Made by a program: the position numbers and the translations under genes. The notes under the pieces were generated by a model, which was not told the origin of the DNA, did no database searches, and saw only the letters and a list, made by a program, of their open reading frames with translations. Source: Hymenobacter crusticola (GTDB lineage: Bacteria; Bacteroidota; Bacteroidia; Cytophagales; Hymenobacteraceae). Taken from it: a stretch of DNA of 64,000 nucleotides. This document shows positions 1-12,200 of the stretch, one piece after another (position 1 is the stretch's first letter; each line of letters opens with the position of its first letter). The stretch is from NCBI RefSeq assembly GCF_002154225.1, contig NZ_MTSE01000003.1, positions 372,001-436,000 of the forward strand, read 5' to 3'.

Positions 1-1
1 C

Positions 2-1447
2 CTAGCCGTGCAGTTCCAAAAGCTAGGGCTGAGTGCCCCCGTGCCCGGCCGCGACAACCTATACCGACTCTACGACCCTTGCCTCGATGACCCATTGCCC
101 AACGAGCCCGTGCAGCGCTTTTGGGTGGAGCGCAGCGTGTGGGACGCCGGCCACATGAAGCTGCAAATCGGGGCGCAGTCGTTCCACTGGCTCGAAGACT
201 TCTACGCCAGCGGCGACTCGCCTTTTTTCCAGGAAACTACGGTGCAGCCGGTGTTCGTGGGCTACGGCATTGAGCAGGCGGGCTACTCCGATTACGCCAG
301 CCTCGACGTGCGCGGCAAAGACCTTATTGCCCTGCTTGGTGAGCCGCTGGATATTACCGGAAAACCTAGGTTTGGCGCACCTGGCAAACCGAGTCGGTGG
401 AGCATTAACTCGCGGGCCAAACTTAGCGTGGCCGCGGCCAAAGGTGCCCGCAGCATTTTCTTCATCTACCCGGATCAAGCGGATTTCACGGCGGCCCTGA
501 TTCGCTTCAAGCCCTACATCGTGAAGGGCCGCATGACGCTGCCTACCGCGGAAGCGCAAACTGAGGCAACTACGACGGCTTCGTTTTTGGTGTCGCCGGC
601 GGTGGGGTGTGCTTTGCTCGGCACTACGGCGGCCGGACTGCAAGCGTATCAGCAGGCTGCCAGCACGGTAACGGGGCCTGTTGCGGCGTCGTTTCGGGTG
701 GCTGCGCTGCGCATCCGGGCGCCGCGGGTGCAGCAGCGAGTACCCACGGAAAACGTGCTCGGCTACCTAGAAGGCACCGACCGGAAAGAAGAAGTACTGG
801 TCGTGTCGGCCCACTACGACCACCTAGGTACGTGGGAAGGCCAGGTGTATAATGGGGCTGATGATAATGGCTCAGGAACAGCGGCTTTGCTAACTATTGC
901 TCAAGCTTTTGTTCAAGCCAGTAAAGACGGCCACGGCCCGCGCCGCAGTGTGTTGTTTCTGGCTTTTACGGGCGAAGAGAAAGGCCTGCTCGGTTCGGAA
1001 TATTATACGGAGCACCCGGTGTTTCCGCTCGCCAGCACCATCGCTGACCTGAACATCGACATGATCGGCCGCACCGACGACCAGCACCGTCCCGACCAGC
1101 CTTACCTCGACGTGGTGGGTTCCAACAAGCGGTCCGCAGAACTGCACGCCATCAGCGAAGCCGCCAACGAGCAGTACACGAAGCTAGCCCTCGACTACCG
1201 CTACAACGCCCCCGACGACCCCGAGCAAGTGTATTACCGCTCCGACCACTACCACTTTGCCAAACATGGCATTCCGGTCATCTTCTACACCACCGGCGAC
1301 CACGCCGACTACCACCAGCCCACCGACGACCTCACGAAGATTGAGTTTCCGCTGCTCGCCCGGCGCACGCAACTAATTTTCTACACCGCTTGGGAGCTAG
1401 CCAACCGCGACCAGCGCATTGCAGTCAAGCTTGTAAACAAACCCTGA
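2..1447 (+). CDS. M28-family zinc aminopeptidase, 5' end missing
   Basis: The reading frame is already open at base 2, so the start and any signal peptide lie upstream of the window. The visible 480 residues match M28 (aminopeptidase Y/PSMA-like) peptidases, which are extracytoplasmic two-zinc exopeptidases. All the expected metal and catalytic motifs are present in the C-terminal half: a SAHYDHLG block (about residue 266), GADDNGSG (about 283), TGEEKG (about 321), NIDMIGR, and the last histidine in ADYHQPTDD. An apical or PA-like domain probably occupies residues 60-190 (VGYGI, SLDVRGKDLIALL). This layout is standard for Bacteroidota M28 proteins of 500-550 residues, so only about 50-70 residues should be missing. 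The substrate cannot be told from sequence. The next gene follows in the same direction after 38 bases. Confidence 0.9.
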   Translation, partial: LAVQFQKLGLSAPVPGRDNLYRLYDPCLDDPLPNEPVQRFWVERSVWDAGHMKLQIGAQSFHWLEDFYASGDSPFFQETTVQPVFVGYGIEQAGYSDYASLDVRGKDLIALLGEPLDITGKPRFGAPGKPSRWSINSRAKLSVAAAKGARSIFFIYPDQADFTAALIRFKPYIVKGRMTLPTAEAQTEATTTASFLVSPAVGCALLGTTAAGLQAYQQAASTVTGPVAASFRVAALRIRAPRVQQRVPTENVLGYLEGTDRKEEVLVVSAHYDHLGTWEGQVYNGADDNGSGTAALLTIAQAFVQASKDGHGPRRSVLFLAFTGEEKGLLGSEYYTEHPVFPLASTIADLNIDMIGRTDDQHRPDQPYLDVVGSNKRSAELHAISEAANEQYTKLALDYRYNAPDDPEQVYYRSDHYHFAKHGIPVIFYTTGDHADYHQPTDDLTKIEFPLLARRTQLIFYTAWELANRDQRIAVKLVNKP

Positions 1448-1485
1448 GACTCCAGCTAAGCGGCAGTTTTATACTCTCCTACCCA

Positions 1486-2130
1486 ATGACTTATCGTTTA
1501 TTCTTGCTGATTAGCGGGCTAGTAATGAGCCTGCTCCTTCCCGCGGTTGCCCAAACCAATACAGCCACGCCTCCCGACTCCCTAGAGGCCCCAGCTGCCA
1601 AAAGATCGGTTATGCTCAAACTCGGTACGGGCCCAACCCGGGGTTTTTTGATTGGCTCTGGGGGCTTGATAGTGCCCGCGGTGCCCGGCGTGGAGTACCA
1701 GTTCAGCCGGAGCTGGAGCCTGTATGCCAGCGGGTTCAGTGGAATTTATCTGTTTGGGGATGAGCGCGATATATTTCGCCCTGACCGGCCTATTGGGCTG
1801 AACTCGCTCGGCTATGATGCGGGCGTGCGCCACTACTATAACCAGCGCAAGCGCCGGCAGCACGGCCGCGCCACGGGGCCTTTTGTGGGCAACTACCTAG
1901 CCCTGCAAACAGTCGGTTGCTGGTAGTACGAGCGAGATTACCGGGCTTTCGACTATCAGTATTCCTCCTTAACTGCCCTCTGGGGTATGCAGCGCCGGCT
2001 CGGCGGCCACGGGCTACTGGATGCGTACGCCGGCGCCGGCCTGTGGAATTTGCAGATTATGGCCGACGTTGGTCGCCGGTCTTTTTGGCCAGTGCCGGAG
2101 CTAGGCATAAAGTTCAGCTTGGTGTGGTAG
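1486..2130 (+). pseudogene. Outer-membrane beta-barrel protein split by an in-frame TAG
   Basis: Translation from the ATG gives a signal peptide ending LLLPAVAQ and then alternating hydrophobic strands. It stops at TAG 1924-1926, after LQTVGCW. The same frame continues without a break for 67 more codons, to TAG at 2128-2130. That second part reads like the missing end of the same barrel (YERDYRAFDYQYSS, then GAGLWNLQIMAD) and ends in FSLVW, the aromatic C-terminus typical of outer-membrane barrels. The intact product would have been about 214 residues. I read it as a recent nonsense mutation, so a pseudogene. A sequencing error or read-through cannot be excluded. Its original function is unknown. 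Confidence 0.75.
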
Positions 2131-2196
2131 GCTAGGTTGGAGTTTGGTAGCGTGCGCGTTATGCGTATGCGAGGCGTGATAGGGCAGCCGGGTTAA

Positions 2197-4452
<2,256 letters not shown>

Positions 4453-4476
4453 TTTTCGACGGAGCTAGGTCTCTAT

Positions 4477-4505
4477 CGTCATTTCTCCTGCTGGTCGAAA
4501 TGACG
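4477..4505. repeat. Short REP-like hairpin
   Basis: CGTCATTTC (4477-4485) and GAAATGACG (4497-4505) are perfect complements around an 11-base loop. There is no T tract. The arm resembles intergenic hairpins beginning GTCAT that are scattered through Bacteroidota genomes, and the larger one at 26599-26688 also begins CGTCAT. It may serve as a weak terminator for the GH97 gene. Confidence 0.5.
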
Positions 4506-4581
4506 TTCCGGGTATTGTTTCTGCCTATTCGGATAGCCTCTTAATAATGCAGTTCAAACACAACCATTTCTGTTCCTGCAA

Positions 4582-5574
4582 ATGCCACTACACTTGCTCA
4601 ATACGGTACGACGCTTAGCCTTGCTAGGTCTGGGGCTAGGTCTTGCTACGCTGGCTACCGCGCAAACCTCACCGGCAACCAAAGCAACGGCTAAAGCCAC
4701 CGCGAAAAAGCCCGTCGTGATTTTGTTCGTGGGCAACAGCTTCTTTCACGGGCATTTTCAGTCGGTGCTGAAGTATAATACGGGCAGCATCGTTGACGAA
4801 AACGCGGCCGTGCCCGAGCGTAGTCCGCGCCACGAGCGGGGTGGGCCGTGGGGTGGTATTCCGGCCATTTTCAAGAAACTTACGGATGAAGCAGGTATGG
4901 CATACGAGGTTCATTTAGAATCGATTAGTGGCATGCCGCTCAAGTTTCACTACGACAGCGTCCGCGCCGTAGTCGATAGGCCAGGTTGGGATGCGGTGGT
5001 GTTGCAAGAGCACAGCATGTGGACGCTGCCGGCCCGTCGCACCGGCCACCCCGATCTGTTCCAGGAATACGGCACCCGCCTGGAGCAAACCGTGCACGCG
5101 CGCAACCCCAAGGCCAAGGTGTACCTCTACGAAACCTGGGCCCGCGCCGACCAAACGTACCCCGAGGGCAAAGCCTACAGCGGTCTGCCCGTCGACTCCA
5201 TGACCCAAGATCTGCACCGCGGCTACTACAGTTTGGCGAAGCGAAACGGCCACATCGCCGGCGTGGCCCCCGCCGGTGATGCGTGGCTGCGGGCCATCCA
5301 GGAGGGCGTGGCTGTGCGCAATCCCTATAGCCCCGAAGCCGGCAAAGTAAACCTGTGGGGCGCCGACAACTACCACCCCAGCAACTGGGGCTCCTACCTG
5401 AATGCCTGCGTGCTGTTTGCCGAAATCACCGGCCAAGACCCACGCAAGCTTGGCGCTAAGGAGCAAGCCGCCGCCGACCTAGGTATCGCGCCCGAGGACG
5501 CGGTGCGCCTACAACGCATTGCCGCCGAGCAGGTCCGCGCCGCCCGCAAAGCCGAGCCAGCGAAGAAAAGCTAG
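4582..5574 (+). CDS. SGNH/GDSL-like hydrolase, exported
   Basis: The 330-residue protein has a signal peptide (LALLGLGLGLATLATAQ), a Thr/Ala/Lys-rich linker, and then an SGNH-hydrolase fold. The block I serine lies in FVGNSFFHGH (about residue 52), a GNS variant of GDS. A QEHS block sits near 145, and the block V Asp-x-x-His is in ADNYHPSNWG (about 258). Similar GNSF-type proteins in Bacteroidota are often in glycan-utilisation regions, where they act as carbohydrate esterases or are of unknown specificity. The position between GH97 and GH127 genes supports a role in glycan processing, but the substrate is not evident. Confidence 0.75.
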   Translation: MPLHLLNTVRRLALLGLGLGLATLATAQTSPATKATAKATAKKPVVILFVGNSFFHGHFQSVLKYNTGSIVDENAAVPERSPRHERGGPWGGIPAIFKKLTDEAGMAYEVHLESISGMPLKFHYDSVRAVVDRPGWDAVVLQEHSMWTLPARRTGHPDLFQEYGTRLEQTVHARNPKAKVYLYETWARADQTYPEGKAYSGLPVDSMTQDLHRGYYSLAKRNGHIAGVAPAGDAWLRAIQEGVAVRNPYSPEAGKVNLWGADNYHPSNWGSYLNACVLFAEITGQDPRKLGAKEQAAADLGIAPEDAVRLQRIAAEQVRAARKAEPAKKS

Positions 5575-5606
5575 GTTCAGTACTAGATCAGCAGTAGAGC
5601 CATAAC

Positions 5607-5650
5607 AAACAGAAGCGGCCATTCCAAGCAAGGAATGGCCGCTTCTGTTT
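5607..5650. terminator. Bidirectional terminator between convergent genes
   Basis: A perfect 19-base-pair inverted repeat (5607-5625 with 5632-5650) has a 6-base loop. One arm begins AAAC and the other ends GTTT, so both strands end in a short T run. It lies between the convergent SGNH and GH127 genes. Confidence 0.85.
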
Positions 5651-5676
5651 ATCGGGCGGGCATATTGTTGCGCGGC

Positions 5677-7701
5677 TCACTTCACCACCGGAAACGAGGT
5701 AACGCGCAGCTTGGCTGCTCCATACGGAATCAGCGTGAGGGTTTCGGGCTGGGCTCCGGCGGGCCGCGTCACTGGACTCGCAGGCACCGGACCCGCCGAG
5801 TTCTGGGCTAGCTCCCACTGAGGCAGCCGCACCCCGGATACGCGCAGTTCCACGGGGGCCTCCGCGGGCGAAAACACAACGCCCGTGGTCGGTTTTTCCT
5901 GCACCTTGAAGGCGGCCGTGGGCTTGGCACCTAGCAGCAAGCCGTAGTTCCAGGGCGTGGTGGCCTGCACCTCGTAATCATCGGCGGCGGTGGGCCGGTC
6001 GCGCAGCTTCGACCAGCTTTCCCCGAGCTTCAGGGAGTACACCAGCGGCCCGCGCTCCACCGATACCGACTGGTTGAACCCCGCCGGCACGCGCACCTCC
6101 ATGGGCAGGCGCAATTCCACTACATCGTTGGCTTTCCAGGCTTGCTCCACTACATAGAAAGTGCCCGCTTTGGGCGCCTTCGCCGGTTTGCCGTTGACGG
6201 TTACGGTCGCCTTCGTGGCCCAAGCCGGAATGCGCAAGCGTAGCGCAAAAGGCTGTTTAGCCGCTTTTTCGACGGTGAAGCGAATGGTTTCCCGGAACGG
6301 ATAATCGGTGTCTTCTCGAATGGTAATCGTCTCGCCGCCGCGCACAGGCGCCGTGACGTTGTTGGGCGCGTACGCCGCTGCCACCAGCCCGCCGTCGGGC
6401 GAGGCCATCCAGAGGTGGGAGGTGAACTTGGGCCAGCCCTGGTGCATGTTGGCGGTGCAGCAGCCAAACCACGGCTCCAGCCCAAACACGTTGGAGTCGT
6501 CGCCGTTGGTCGACCAGGGGCGCTTGGCTTTGCTCACCAGCACTTGGTTGGGTTGCTGGTCGTATTGGTGCGCCCACATCGTGGGGTCGAAGGTGGCGGG
6601 CAGGGCGTTGAAGGTGATTTTCTCCAGTCGGTCGCCAAAGCTAGGGTCGCCGAGCAGCGCTAGCAGCTCCTCGTACGAATACTGCGCTTCCACCACCGCG
6701 CACAGCTCGATGCCCTGCGAGGGGTTGCGGCCCGAAAAGTGCTCGTCGCCGCTGTACATGCCGTTGGGCAGCCCGTGGTACTGGTCGAGCATGCGCAACT
6801 GCTGGTAAATGCTCTGCCGGTCGGCTTCGGTGCCGCCGGTCATGCCCCAGAGCACGGGCATTTTCAGGGCCATTGCATTGTTCACGCCGTGGGCCTGCAA
6901 CGACGTCTCCGACAAGCCGCCCTTCAAACCTAGGCTCTCCGTGCTGGTAGGGGTGGTGAAGGGGAAGTTGGCGTATAGCTGCTGCCAGTTGTAGCCCTGT
7001 TGGGCGAGCTGCGCCGCCAGCGTGAGCAGCTGCGGGTTCTTGGTTTTTTCGTACGTCCAGCGGATGGGCAGTAGCTCTTCGGCCCAGCGGTACTTGGCCC
7101 ACTCGTGCAGCGGAGTAGCGGCCAGCTGACTGTTCTGGTAGGCGAAGTAGCGCTCCATCAGTGGGAGCACGCGCGCATCGTTGGTGGCTTCCTGGTACTG
7201 CATGAGGCATTTCAGCATCAGCATGTTGGGCCACCAATCCTTGTTCTTGGCCGGCCCGATGCCTCCGTCGGGGCGTTGGCTTTGCAGGGTCCAGTCGATC
7301 CACTTCTGCGCTTTGGCTTTCAGGCCAGGGTCGTCGAGCAAGTAGGCCAGCGGCACCAAGCCGTCGAGGTAGTAGGGGCCCCGTTCCCAGCCTTCCCCCG
7401 AGCCGCCGAGCCACGCGCTGTTCGGACCTAGGTCGGGCCAAAACTCATCGAGGTGCCCGCTCAACCCATCAGCCTGGATTTGAAGTTGACGTTTGAGCCA
7501 GCCCGCGGGTTTGATAGCGCCCAAGGGAAGGGTGTGAAAAGCGCCTTCCTGAAAAGCCGCCGGCGCAGTAGCAGTAGCAGTAGCAGTAGCAGTAGCAGTA
7601 GCAGTAGCAGGGCTAGGCGGCGCGGCGGTTGTCGAGTAGGAGGAGAGAGCGGCAAACAGCGCCGCGGCGAGCGGCCATACGTAGCGGGCAAGGGCAACCA
7701 T
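5677..7701 (-). CDS. GH127 beta-L-arabinofuranosidase (DUF1680)
   Basis: The 674-residue exported protein has an N-terminal signal region followed by a low-complexity (Ala-Thr)n linker, then the (alpha/alpha)6 barrel of GH127. The zinc-thiolate active site of the family is recognisable: Glu332 and Cys334 in GIELCAVVE, and Cys414-Cys415 in FGCCTAN. The spacing is close to that of the characterised bifidobacterial HypBA1 enzyme (Glu338, Cys340, Cys417, Cys418). Such enzymes release L-arabinofuranose from arabinosides. A beta-sandwich domain follows. The gene is convergent with the SGNH gene, and a LacI-like palindrome lies 134 bases upstream of the start codon. Confidence 0.9.
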   Translation of the reverse strand: MVALARYVWPLAAALFAALSSYSTTAAPPSPATATATATATATATAPAAFQEGAFHTLPLGAIKPAGWLKRQLQIQADGLSGHLDEFWPDLGPNSAWLGGSGEGWERGPYYLDGLVPLAYLLDDPGLKAKAQKWIDWTLQSQRPDGGIGPAKNKDWWPNMLMLKCLMQYQEATNDARVLPLMERYFAYQNSQLAATPLHEWAKYRWAEELLPIRWTYEKTKNPQLLTLAAQLAQQGYNWQQLYANFPFTTPTSTESLGLKGGLSETSLQAHGVNNAMALKMPVLWGMTGGTEADRQSIYQQLRMLDQYHGLPNGMYSGDEHFSGRNPSQGIELCAVVEAQYSYEELLALLGDPSFGDRLEKITFNALPATFDPTMWAHQYDQQPNQVLVSKAKRPWSTNGDDSNVFGLEPWFGCCTANMHQGWPKFTSHLWMASPDGGLVAAAYAPNNVTAPVRGGETITIREDTDYPFRETIRFTVEKAAKQPFALRLRIPAWATKATVTVNGKPAKAPKAGTFYVVEQAWKANDVVELRLPMEVRVPAGFNQSVSVERGPLVYSLKLGESWSKLRDRPTAADDYEVQATTPWNYGLLLGAKPTAAFKVQEKPTTGVVFSPAEAPVELRVSGVRLPQWELAQNSAGPVPASPVTRPAGAQPETLTLIPYGAAKLRVTSFPVVK
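7565..7610. repeat. Hexanucleotide microsatellite inside the GH127 gene
   Basis: GCAGTA is repeated about 7.7 times without interruption. On the coding strand it encodes alternating Ala and Thr between the signal peptide and the catalytic domain. A six-base unit cannot shift the frame, so slippage would change only linker length. Confidence 0.9.
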
Positions 7702-8045
7702 ACAAAGGGCTTTGGTGGGAAGGCAAGCAAGTAGAAACTACCGTCGGCAGCTATCCATCTCAATGACAGGCTAGCGAGGGTAGGTAGAGCGTCCCGAAGA
7801 TCGACAAATAAAGAAATTCGCCAACTACTGTTGCTAAATCGATTTAACGTTCTCATTCACACCCCTCACCCAGCTTCTGGTCTGTCCCAATGCACTACTT
7901 CAGGCAAGCGGATAGCTAGACCTTATGCAACCGGTCGAAGTGCAACGAATGGAGGGCTGCGGAGCGTCCTGCAAACAAGCTCCTCCCTACGCGCTGGCTG
8001 GAAAAATATACTAACTAAAAGCCATGGGACGCGTTGGATGGCAGT
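7702..8045. other. Intergenic region between divergent GH127 and SDR genes
   Basis: No gene is seen in these 344 bases. They should carry the promoters of both flanking genes. The only clear signal is the 12-base palindrome at 7835-7846. No exact TAnnTTTG element was found on a quick reading of either strand. Confidence 0.5.
7835..7846. promoter_or_regulatory. LacI-type operator-like palindrome
   Basis: TAAATCGATTTA is a perfect 12-base palindrome with a central CG, the usual architecture of LacI/GalR-family operators. It lies 134 bases upstream of the arabinofuranosidase start and 200 bases upstream of the SDR start. No LacI-family gene is present in the window, so the assignment is an inference from form alone. 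Confidence 0.4.
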
Positions 8046-9047
8046 ATGGAAGAAGAAAATAAATTCAGTCGCCGCCAAGTGCTTAGTGGCCTTGGTGCTA
8101 GCTTGGCTGTTGCTGCCGTAAGTCCCGTACTATCCGCTGAAGGAGCCGTTGACTCCGCCGCTGCTGAGCCGTTGAAAGATCCGACTACCGCTTACCCCAA
8201 ACCGCCTTTTAAGGTGCAGGAGCAGCCTTGGCCTGGCCTAACAAGCCAGATGCAACCGCGCCCCGACCACGGCGAAAAAAGCTACAAAGGCTCGGGCCGC
8301 TTGAAGGGCCGCAAAGCGCTAATTACGGGCGGCGACTCCGGCATGGGCCGCGCTGCTGCCATTGCCTATGCGCGCGAAGGCGCCGACGTTGCCATCAATT
8401 ACTTGCCGGCCGAAGAAGCTGATGCCAAGGAAGTGGTGGACCTAATCAAAGCAGCCGGGCAAAAGGCCGTGGCTATTCCCGGCGACTTACGCGAGGAAGC
8501 ATTTTGCAAGCGGATGGTAGAAGAAGCTGTGCGTCAGCTAGGTGGACTCGATATTGTGGTCAGCAACGCGGCGCGGCAGCAAAGTAACAAGTCTATCCTC
8601 GACATCTCTACCGAGCAATTCGACTGGACGATAAAGACCAACATCTACGCGCCGTTCTGGATTATCAAAGCCGCGCTACCGCACCTGAAGCCCGGCGCCG
8701 TTATCATTGGCACGACCTCCGAGCAGGCCACCGACCCCTCGGCTGACCTCTACGACTACGCCCAAACAAAGGCCGCCACGACCAACTTTGTTCGGTCGCT
8801 TGCCAAGCAGCTCGGGCCGAAGGGCATCCGGGTCAATGGTGTAGCACCGGGCCCCATCTGGACACCCTTGCAAGTAACAGGCGGCTCTACGCCCGAAAAG
8901 CTGCAAAAATTTGGAGGGGATACGCCCCTCGGTCGACCCGGCCAACCCGCCGAGCTAGGCTCCATCTACGTGCAGCTAGCCGACCCAGGCGCCAGCTACG
9001 CCACGGGCCAGATCTACGGGGCCGCCGGTGGTAATGGCCATCCGTAG
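8046..9047 (+). CDS. Tat-signal short-chain dehydrogenase (stress protein GS39-like)
   Basis: The 333-residue SDR begins with a twin-arginine-like leader (SRRQVLSGLGASLAVAA), so it is probably exported folded with its cofactor. The SDR core starts near residue 85 with the nucleotide-binding TGGDSGMG. It continues with a NAA block (usually NNAG), a serine in IIGTTSEQ, and YAQTK as the catalytic YxxxK. The sequence before the core (PRPDHGEKSYKGSG) is typical of the general-stress-protein-39 group of oxidoreductases. The substrate is unknown. ATG 8046 was preferred to TTG 8034 because it gives a shorter, more typical Tat leader. It appears to be a single-gene unit ended by the hairpin at 9188. 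Confidence 0.85.
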   Translation: MEEENKFSRRQVLSGLGASLAVAAVSPVLSAEGAVDSAAAEPLKDPTTAYPKPPFKVQEQPWPGLTSQMQPRPDHGEKSYKGSGRLKGRKALITGGDSGMGRAAAIAYAREGADVAINYLPAEEADAKEVVDLIKAAGQKAVAIPGDLREEAFCKRMVEEAVRQLGGLDIVVSNAARQQSNKSILDISTEQFDWTIKTNIYAPFWIIKAALPHLKPGAVIIGTTSEQATDPSADLYDYAQTKAATTNFVRSLAKQLGPKGIRVNGVAPGPIWTPLQVTGGSTPEKLQKFGGDTPLGRPGQPAELGSIYVQLADPGASYATGQIYGAAGGNGHP

Positions 9048-9187
9048 CAGTGCTATCAGGCCTTCTTTGTCGCACGCAGGCCCTCGGTTCTGATTGAGAT
9101 TAAAGAGTCAGGTTTCTTATATAGCACGGTATGATGGGCTTAGTGTAGTTTCAGACCTAGCCCAACCAAGCAGACTCCCTTTTATGC

Positions 9188-9218
9188 AAAAAGCCCTGGC
9201 AGCTGCCGGGGCTTTTTT
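9188..9218 (+). terminator. Rho-independent terminator
   Basis: AAAAGCCCTGGCA and TGCCGGGGCTTTT pair around a two-base loop with one G-T wobble, followed by further T residues to 9218. It lies between the SDR gene and the oppositely oriented AAA+ gene, so it ends SDR transcription. Confidence 0.8.
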
Positions 9219-9275
9219 TGTTGTACCGCTGTGGGGCGCAATTCTGCGGTACTGCGCTAATTGCTTAATCTGACG

Positions 9276-12200
9276 CTACTTTCGCTCGCCTTTCAGCGCC
9301 TCCCGGATACCGCTCAAACCACCGGCAATGCTTTCTAGCTTGTCCAGCATTTGCAGGAGCTGGCCGGCGCCGGAGTTGCGCAAGTTCTCGCGGAAAGTGG
9401 TTTTAATTTCCTGCCACCGGTTTTCTTCTGCGGGGGTGAGCCAGCCAAGCAGTTCGCGCAGCTTGAGCAGGTTGGCTTCGGTGGCGCTGGTCAGGGTTTG
9501 AGCTTCGCCCTCGTAGTGGGAGGCTAGCAGCTGCTCAATTTCTTGTGCATTCATCACGGGACGCACTTTTTCGGCCAGCTTGTTCATGTTGCGGTAGGAG
9601 CCTTGGAGTTTAAACGGCGGCTCGGTGCGGTAGGCGTCGGCCTGGGCAGCGCTGGCGATGTAGGCGGCGTTTACGCGGGCCACTACGTCGCGCAGGCGCA
9701 CCAGTTTTTGCAGCACGGCCACGTATTCATTCAGCTCCTCGGGAGCGTGGTTGCCTTCGAAGCTGAGGCCATCGGCTTGGCCAGTTTCAGCAAGGCGGAT
9801 GAGGGCGGGCACGTCTTGGGGACTCTGGGTGGCTAGGCGAGCGAGGGCCGTGTTGCTGGTAAGGGCGTTTTCGAGGTAGGAGAGGCGGAACGCTTCTTCG
9901 GAACCCGCCGTGAGAATGTCCCCTAGGTTGTAAATGTCGGCGCGGTTGGCGAGCATGTCGGGGATGCGAAATACCTCGCCGCTCTCCGTGTAGGGGTTGC
10001 CGGCCATCACCACGCACACCTTACGGCCGCGGAAGTCATAGGTGCGCGCCCGGCCCTGGTACACGCCCTCAATCTTGCGCTGGGCGTCGCAGAGGGAAAT
10101 GAACTTCTGCAAGAACTCAGGGTGGCAATGCTGAATGTCGTCGAGGTAGATCATCACGTTGTCGCCCATTTCGAAAGCTAGGTTCAGCTTTTCTAGCTCC
10201 TGCCGTGCACCCGCATTAGGCGCTTGCGCCGGATCGACGCTGGTGACGGCGTGCCCGATAGCCGGGCCGTTGATCTTCATAAAAATGAGCCCTAGGCGGT
10301 TGGCCACGTACTCCAGCAAGGTGGTTTTGCCATAGCCCGGCGGCGAAATGAGCAGCAGCAGGCCCATCAGGTCGGTGCGCTTGCCCTCGCCGGCTGTCCC
10401 GATCTGCTTGGCTAGGTTCGCCCCGATCAGGGGGAGATATACTTGGTCGATGAGGCGGTTGCGTACGAAGGAGGTGAGCACACGCGGGCGAAAATCTTCG
10501 AGGCGCAGGTCGGCAGCGGCTTGGGCTAGCATCTGCTTCTTTAGCTCCTGGAAGGCCTCAAATTGCGGAACCGTACTTTGGTCGTAGTGCAGCAAGCGCC
10601 GCCGGAAATCGGGGAAATTAAGGTGGTATTCGCTGACTGCCGCGGGGTTTTCGTTGTTTGTCGCAATCCGTGGGTGCGTGCCCTGCAAGCCGGTTAGCGT
10701 TTCGCGCAACGGAGTGTGCACCACCCGTGCCGCCTCATAGGTGTTGGTAAGCAGCAACACGGCGCATTCGTTGCAAAAATCTGCCAACGTAGTAGCCGCG
10801 GGCGCCTGGCGTAAGTACGCTTGCAACCATTGCCGAATCAGCAGCAGCTGAGCCGCGGGCTGATCTTGCAAGCCAACGACTGACTGCTGAAACAACTCCG
10901 TCGCCTGCCGCCCCTGCAAGGACTTCTGGAACTGCTGGTACAACTCCGCTGCCTCCGCGGCGATAATGAAGTTGCCAGTGTGGGTTAGCTCGTGAAACAG
11001 ATAGTCGCCCGCTTCGAGCACCTGACCTAGGGTAAACAAGCCCGTGGCTTGCGCAAAGCTTTCCACGGCCGCCTGTAGCTCCGCTTTAAGCGCATCAAAC
11101 TCCTGCGACTCGGGAAAAACCTGGAGTAGCACGCCGATGCCCCGCAACTGCCGCTCCCAGTGCGTCCGTTGGTCGGGGTCGGCAAAGCGCAGCCAAAACA
11201 AGCTAGCAGCGGCGCGCGTGTCGGCGGGGTAGCGAAGCAAGTCGGCGCTACGGGTGAGGCGCACCAAGGCCGCAAGCAACAGCGCCGCATCGTGGTCGTG
11301 CACTCCTTTCAGGTAGCCTTCCTGATAGCGCGGAGCCATAAACTGTTGCACATACGCGAGCAGCTCCGCCTGGCTCAAATGGGCTAGGTCAGAAATGGAC
11401 AGCACGGCGGGCCGACCCGCATCCAGATCGGCGGGAGCGGGGTGCTGCGCCGCTTGCAGGATGCGCCAAGCTAGGTATTCAGCCCGGTACACCTCCTGGT
11501 TTTCCGACACGGCCGTTTGCTCCCACACCCCGCGAGCCGCCAACACGGCTGGGTTGTCCACTTTCTGGAAGAAGTTGGTGCCGGTGAGATGAAAGTGCAA
11601 GTCACCGTCGCGCAGCACTATTGTTAGGTCCAGGGGTTGGGTATTGACGGTAAAGGCGTGAGGACCAAACCTGATCGTCTGGCCACCGTCGGCAAACAAA
11701 TCGGCCCGGTCGCGGAGCTGGCGCACGGCATCTTCGCGCACGGTTTTTAGGCGGCTCTGCACGTCGTCGGCCTTCACGGAGTCACCTAGGTTGAGCAGCT
11801 CCTGGGCGGTCTGGCGCACCTTCTCCACCATTACATCGGCGGCAAAATATCCGTTGATGTCGGCCACCGATTCCAGGCGACTCACGCGGCTCTGCACCGC
11901 TTTCAGCAGACGCTCGGCGCTTTGCAGCAGGGCCGTAGCGCGTTGGTTACGGGCCGCGATTAAGGCTACTTTCTTGGCTTCAAACGCTTCTACCACCTGC
12001 TCGCGCCGACTGGTTAGCTGGCTCAGAAACTGGTCGAAATCGGGGAATTTTCCTTCCAGCTCCTCTAGCTGTACCATGAGCTTGGTGAGGTACTCGTCGC
12101 ACTTGGCGGGCGTGTCGGCTAGGTCGAGGTAGTTGGTCAGGGCCTGCTCCAGCAGCTTCAGCTGGGCCGTAAATTCGGCTTGCGCCTCGGTGCCGGCCAG

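Noticed and set aside
6641..7441. 266-codon frame overlapping the GH127 gene on the same strand
   Set aside because: Arg/Ala-rich alternative-frame translation. The GH127 frame has the conserved active site.
9184..9270. Short frame starting ATGCAAAAAGCC
   Set aside because: It consists of the terminator stem and T tract read as codons.
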